Origin: a bacterium | GTDB lineage: Bacteria; Auribacterota; UBA3054 | Length of the DNA stretch: 14,921 nt | Direction of reading: 5' to 3' | NCBI GenBank assembly: GCA_017444325.1 | Contig: JAFSWV010000154.1 | Span: 1-14,921, forward strand | Shown here: one piece after another, positions 14,196 to 14,921 of the stretch | Numbering within the stretch: the stretch's first letter is position 1 | Layout of the letters: every line of letters starts with the position of its first letter | Position numbers and translations under genes: made by a program | Notes under the pieces: generated by a model | The model's database searches: none | The model's input: the letters and a program-made list of their open reading frames with translations, nothing else | What the model was told of the DNA's origin: nothing

Positions 14196-14899
14196 GCCTC
14201 TTCCTTTGGTTTGGCGTTTGCTTTCAGAAACTTCTTTACACCGTTCCCGAATACAATAGCCCTCGCCATAACGGCGATGGCGAAAAGCAGCGTTACGGTA
14301 AGGAAGCCTATGTGGAAAAAGCGCCAGGGCCATTTTGCCCATTCCGGCGTCGGCCCGCCGTAACGCCTTAAGTCAAGATAATAGCCCGGCCTTTTGAGAT
14401 GCCTTTCCAGGCGGTAGCACTTGTCGCCTTCGTGCGCTGCAAAAAGCGAAGTGCCGTCCGTAAACGTCCAGGCGGCGAAATAGCAGCTGCCAGTGCTCGT
14501 CAACATAGGCGGACCAAGGTGCCTTGTCAGCTCCATGAAGGAATCCTCGCCCAGAGAAAGGCCGGACAAACTTGAAAGTGCGCAGTCTTCCCTGTTGATG
14601 GGATACACTTCTCCCCTGGCCATCGGCTCTAAAAAGCAAAACGAGAGCGGGCATTTTCCAAGGAGAGGCAGAGTGTTTACGCTCGCTCCCTCTTTCAGGA
14701 TCACCCTTTGCCTGCCCTTCGAGAATATCAGGTCGTTCCCGTTCTTTAGAAGGACACCGCCGTTCACAGACTCCAAAACGACTTCGCAGTTCTCCATAAG
14801 TTCCGATTCGGGAGCGTCTATTGAAAGATTGCCCGCCAAAACTTCGGAGCTCGTCAAAACAAAAAGCAAAATGAGGGCGCCCTTCACGAAACGGTACAT
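14192..14899 (-). CDS. Unrecognised signal-peptide protein with a C-terminal membrane anchor
   Basis: I do not recognise this 235-residue protein. Residues 1-22 look like a type I signal peptide: Arg and Lys in the n-region, a leucine-rich core and a VLA-G cleavage site. Residues 23-190 would be extracytoplasmic and hold six Cys (38, 83, 88, 106, 139, 161), an even number compatible with disulfides. The stretch LGPPMLTSTGSCYFAAWTF then DGTSLF vaguely recalls the small BamE/SmpA-like fold, but this is not a firm match. One membrane helix (about 194-216) leads to a short Lys-rich cytoplasmic tail, leaving an N-out, C-in layout. The frame is open to the window edge, and a TTG at 14917 or a start outside the window is possible. 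ATG 14899 was chosen for the signal peptide. It overlaps the hemolysin III gene (ATGA). Confidence 0.75.
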   Translation of the reverse strand: MYRFVKGALILLFVLTSSEVLAGNLSIDAPESELMENCEVVLESVNGGVLLKNGNDLIFSKGRQRVILKEGASVNTLPLLGKCPLSFCFLEPMARGEVYPINREDCALSSLSGLSLGEDSFMELTRHLGPPMLTSTGSCYFAAWTFTDGTSLFAAHEGDKCYRLERHLKRPGYYLDLRRYGGPTPEWAKWPWRFFHIGFLTVTLLFAIAVMARAIVFGNGVKKFLKANAKPKEEA

Positions 14900-14921
14900 G
14901 GAGCCGGCATGCCACAACCAC

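Noticed and set aside
14196..14342. ATG 14342 as the start of the hemolysin III family gene
   Set aside because: The added 49 residues are Arg-rich shadow of the upstream gene. ATG 14195 has a good ribosome site, an ATGA overlap and the family-typical N terminus.

Overview
The window is almost wholly coding: 15 protein genes, with a largest intergenic gap of 34 bases. It reads as ordinary chromosome of a diderm (Gram-negative) bacterium. The support is Lgt plus Lnt (three-acyl lipoprotein maturation), PssA, a ZnuABC zinc importer with a lipoprotein-type binding protein, and a sigma-54 (NtrC-type) response regulator. GC content looks to be about 50 to 55 percent. TTG and GTG starts are used, and gene overlaps of 1 to 17 bases are the rule. 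The species cannot be named from the sequence. A HAL2-type bisphosphate nucleotidase together with sigma-54 two-component genes would suit PVC-group (for example Lentisphaerae-like) or Elusimicrobia-like lineages, but that is a weak guess. No rRNA, tRNA, IS element, CRISPR array or prophage gene was seen.

Plus strand, 1-4562. This part holds the 3' end of a HAL2-type 3'(2'),5'-bisphosphate nucleotidase, a YigZ/IMPACT protein and a bile acid:sodium symporter family transporter. These three overlap and form one unit. A 34-base gap follows, with a near-consensus sigma-70 promoter, then fabF (KAS II), then a TTG-started gene that joins a MutT-like NUDIX domain to a complete HemW radical SAM heme chaperone.

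Minus strand, 14921-4563. Ten gene units are packed head to tail, almost all overlapping or within 7 bases. In transcription order they are: an unrecognised signal-peptide membrane protein, a hemolysin III/YqfA-like membrane protein, a sensor histidine kinase, a sigma-54 activator, lgt, lnt, pssA, a continuous truB-znuA reading frame, znuC and znuB. The mix is signalling, envelope and lipoprotein biogenesis, phospholipid synthesis, tRNA modification and zinc uptake. The two blocks converge at 4562/4563, where the two stop codons abut as TGATCA with no terminator between them.

The most notable points are two composite reading frames (NUDIX-HemW, and TruB running without a stop into the ZnuA lipoprotein), a possibly leaderless fabF promoter, the zero-gap convergent junction, and the uninterrupted envelope/zinc/two-component operon. 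I do not see a wholly new system, for instance a defence or mobile module. The novelty lies in the architectures and the operon arrangement.
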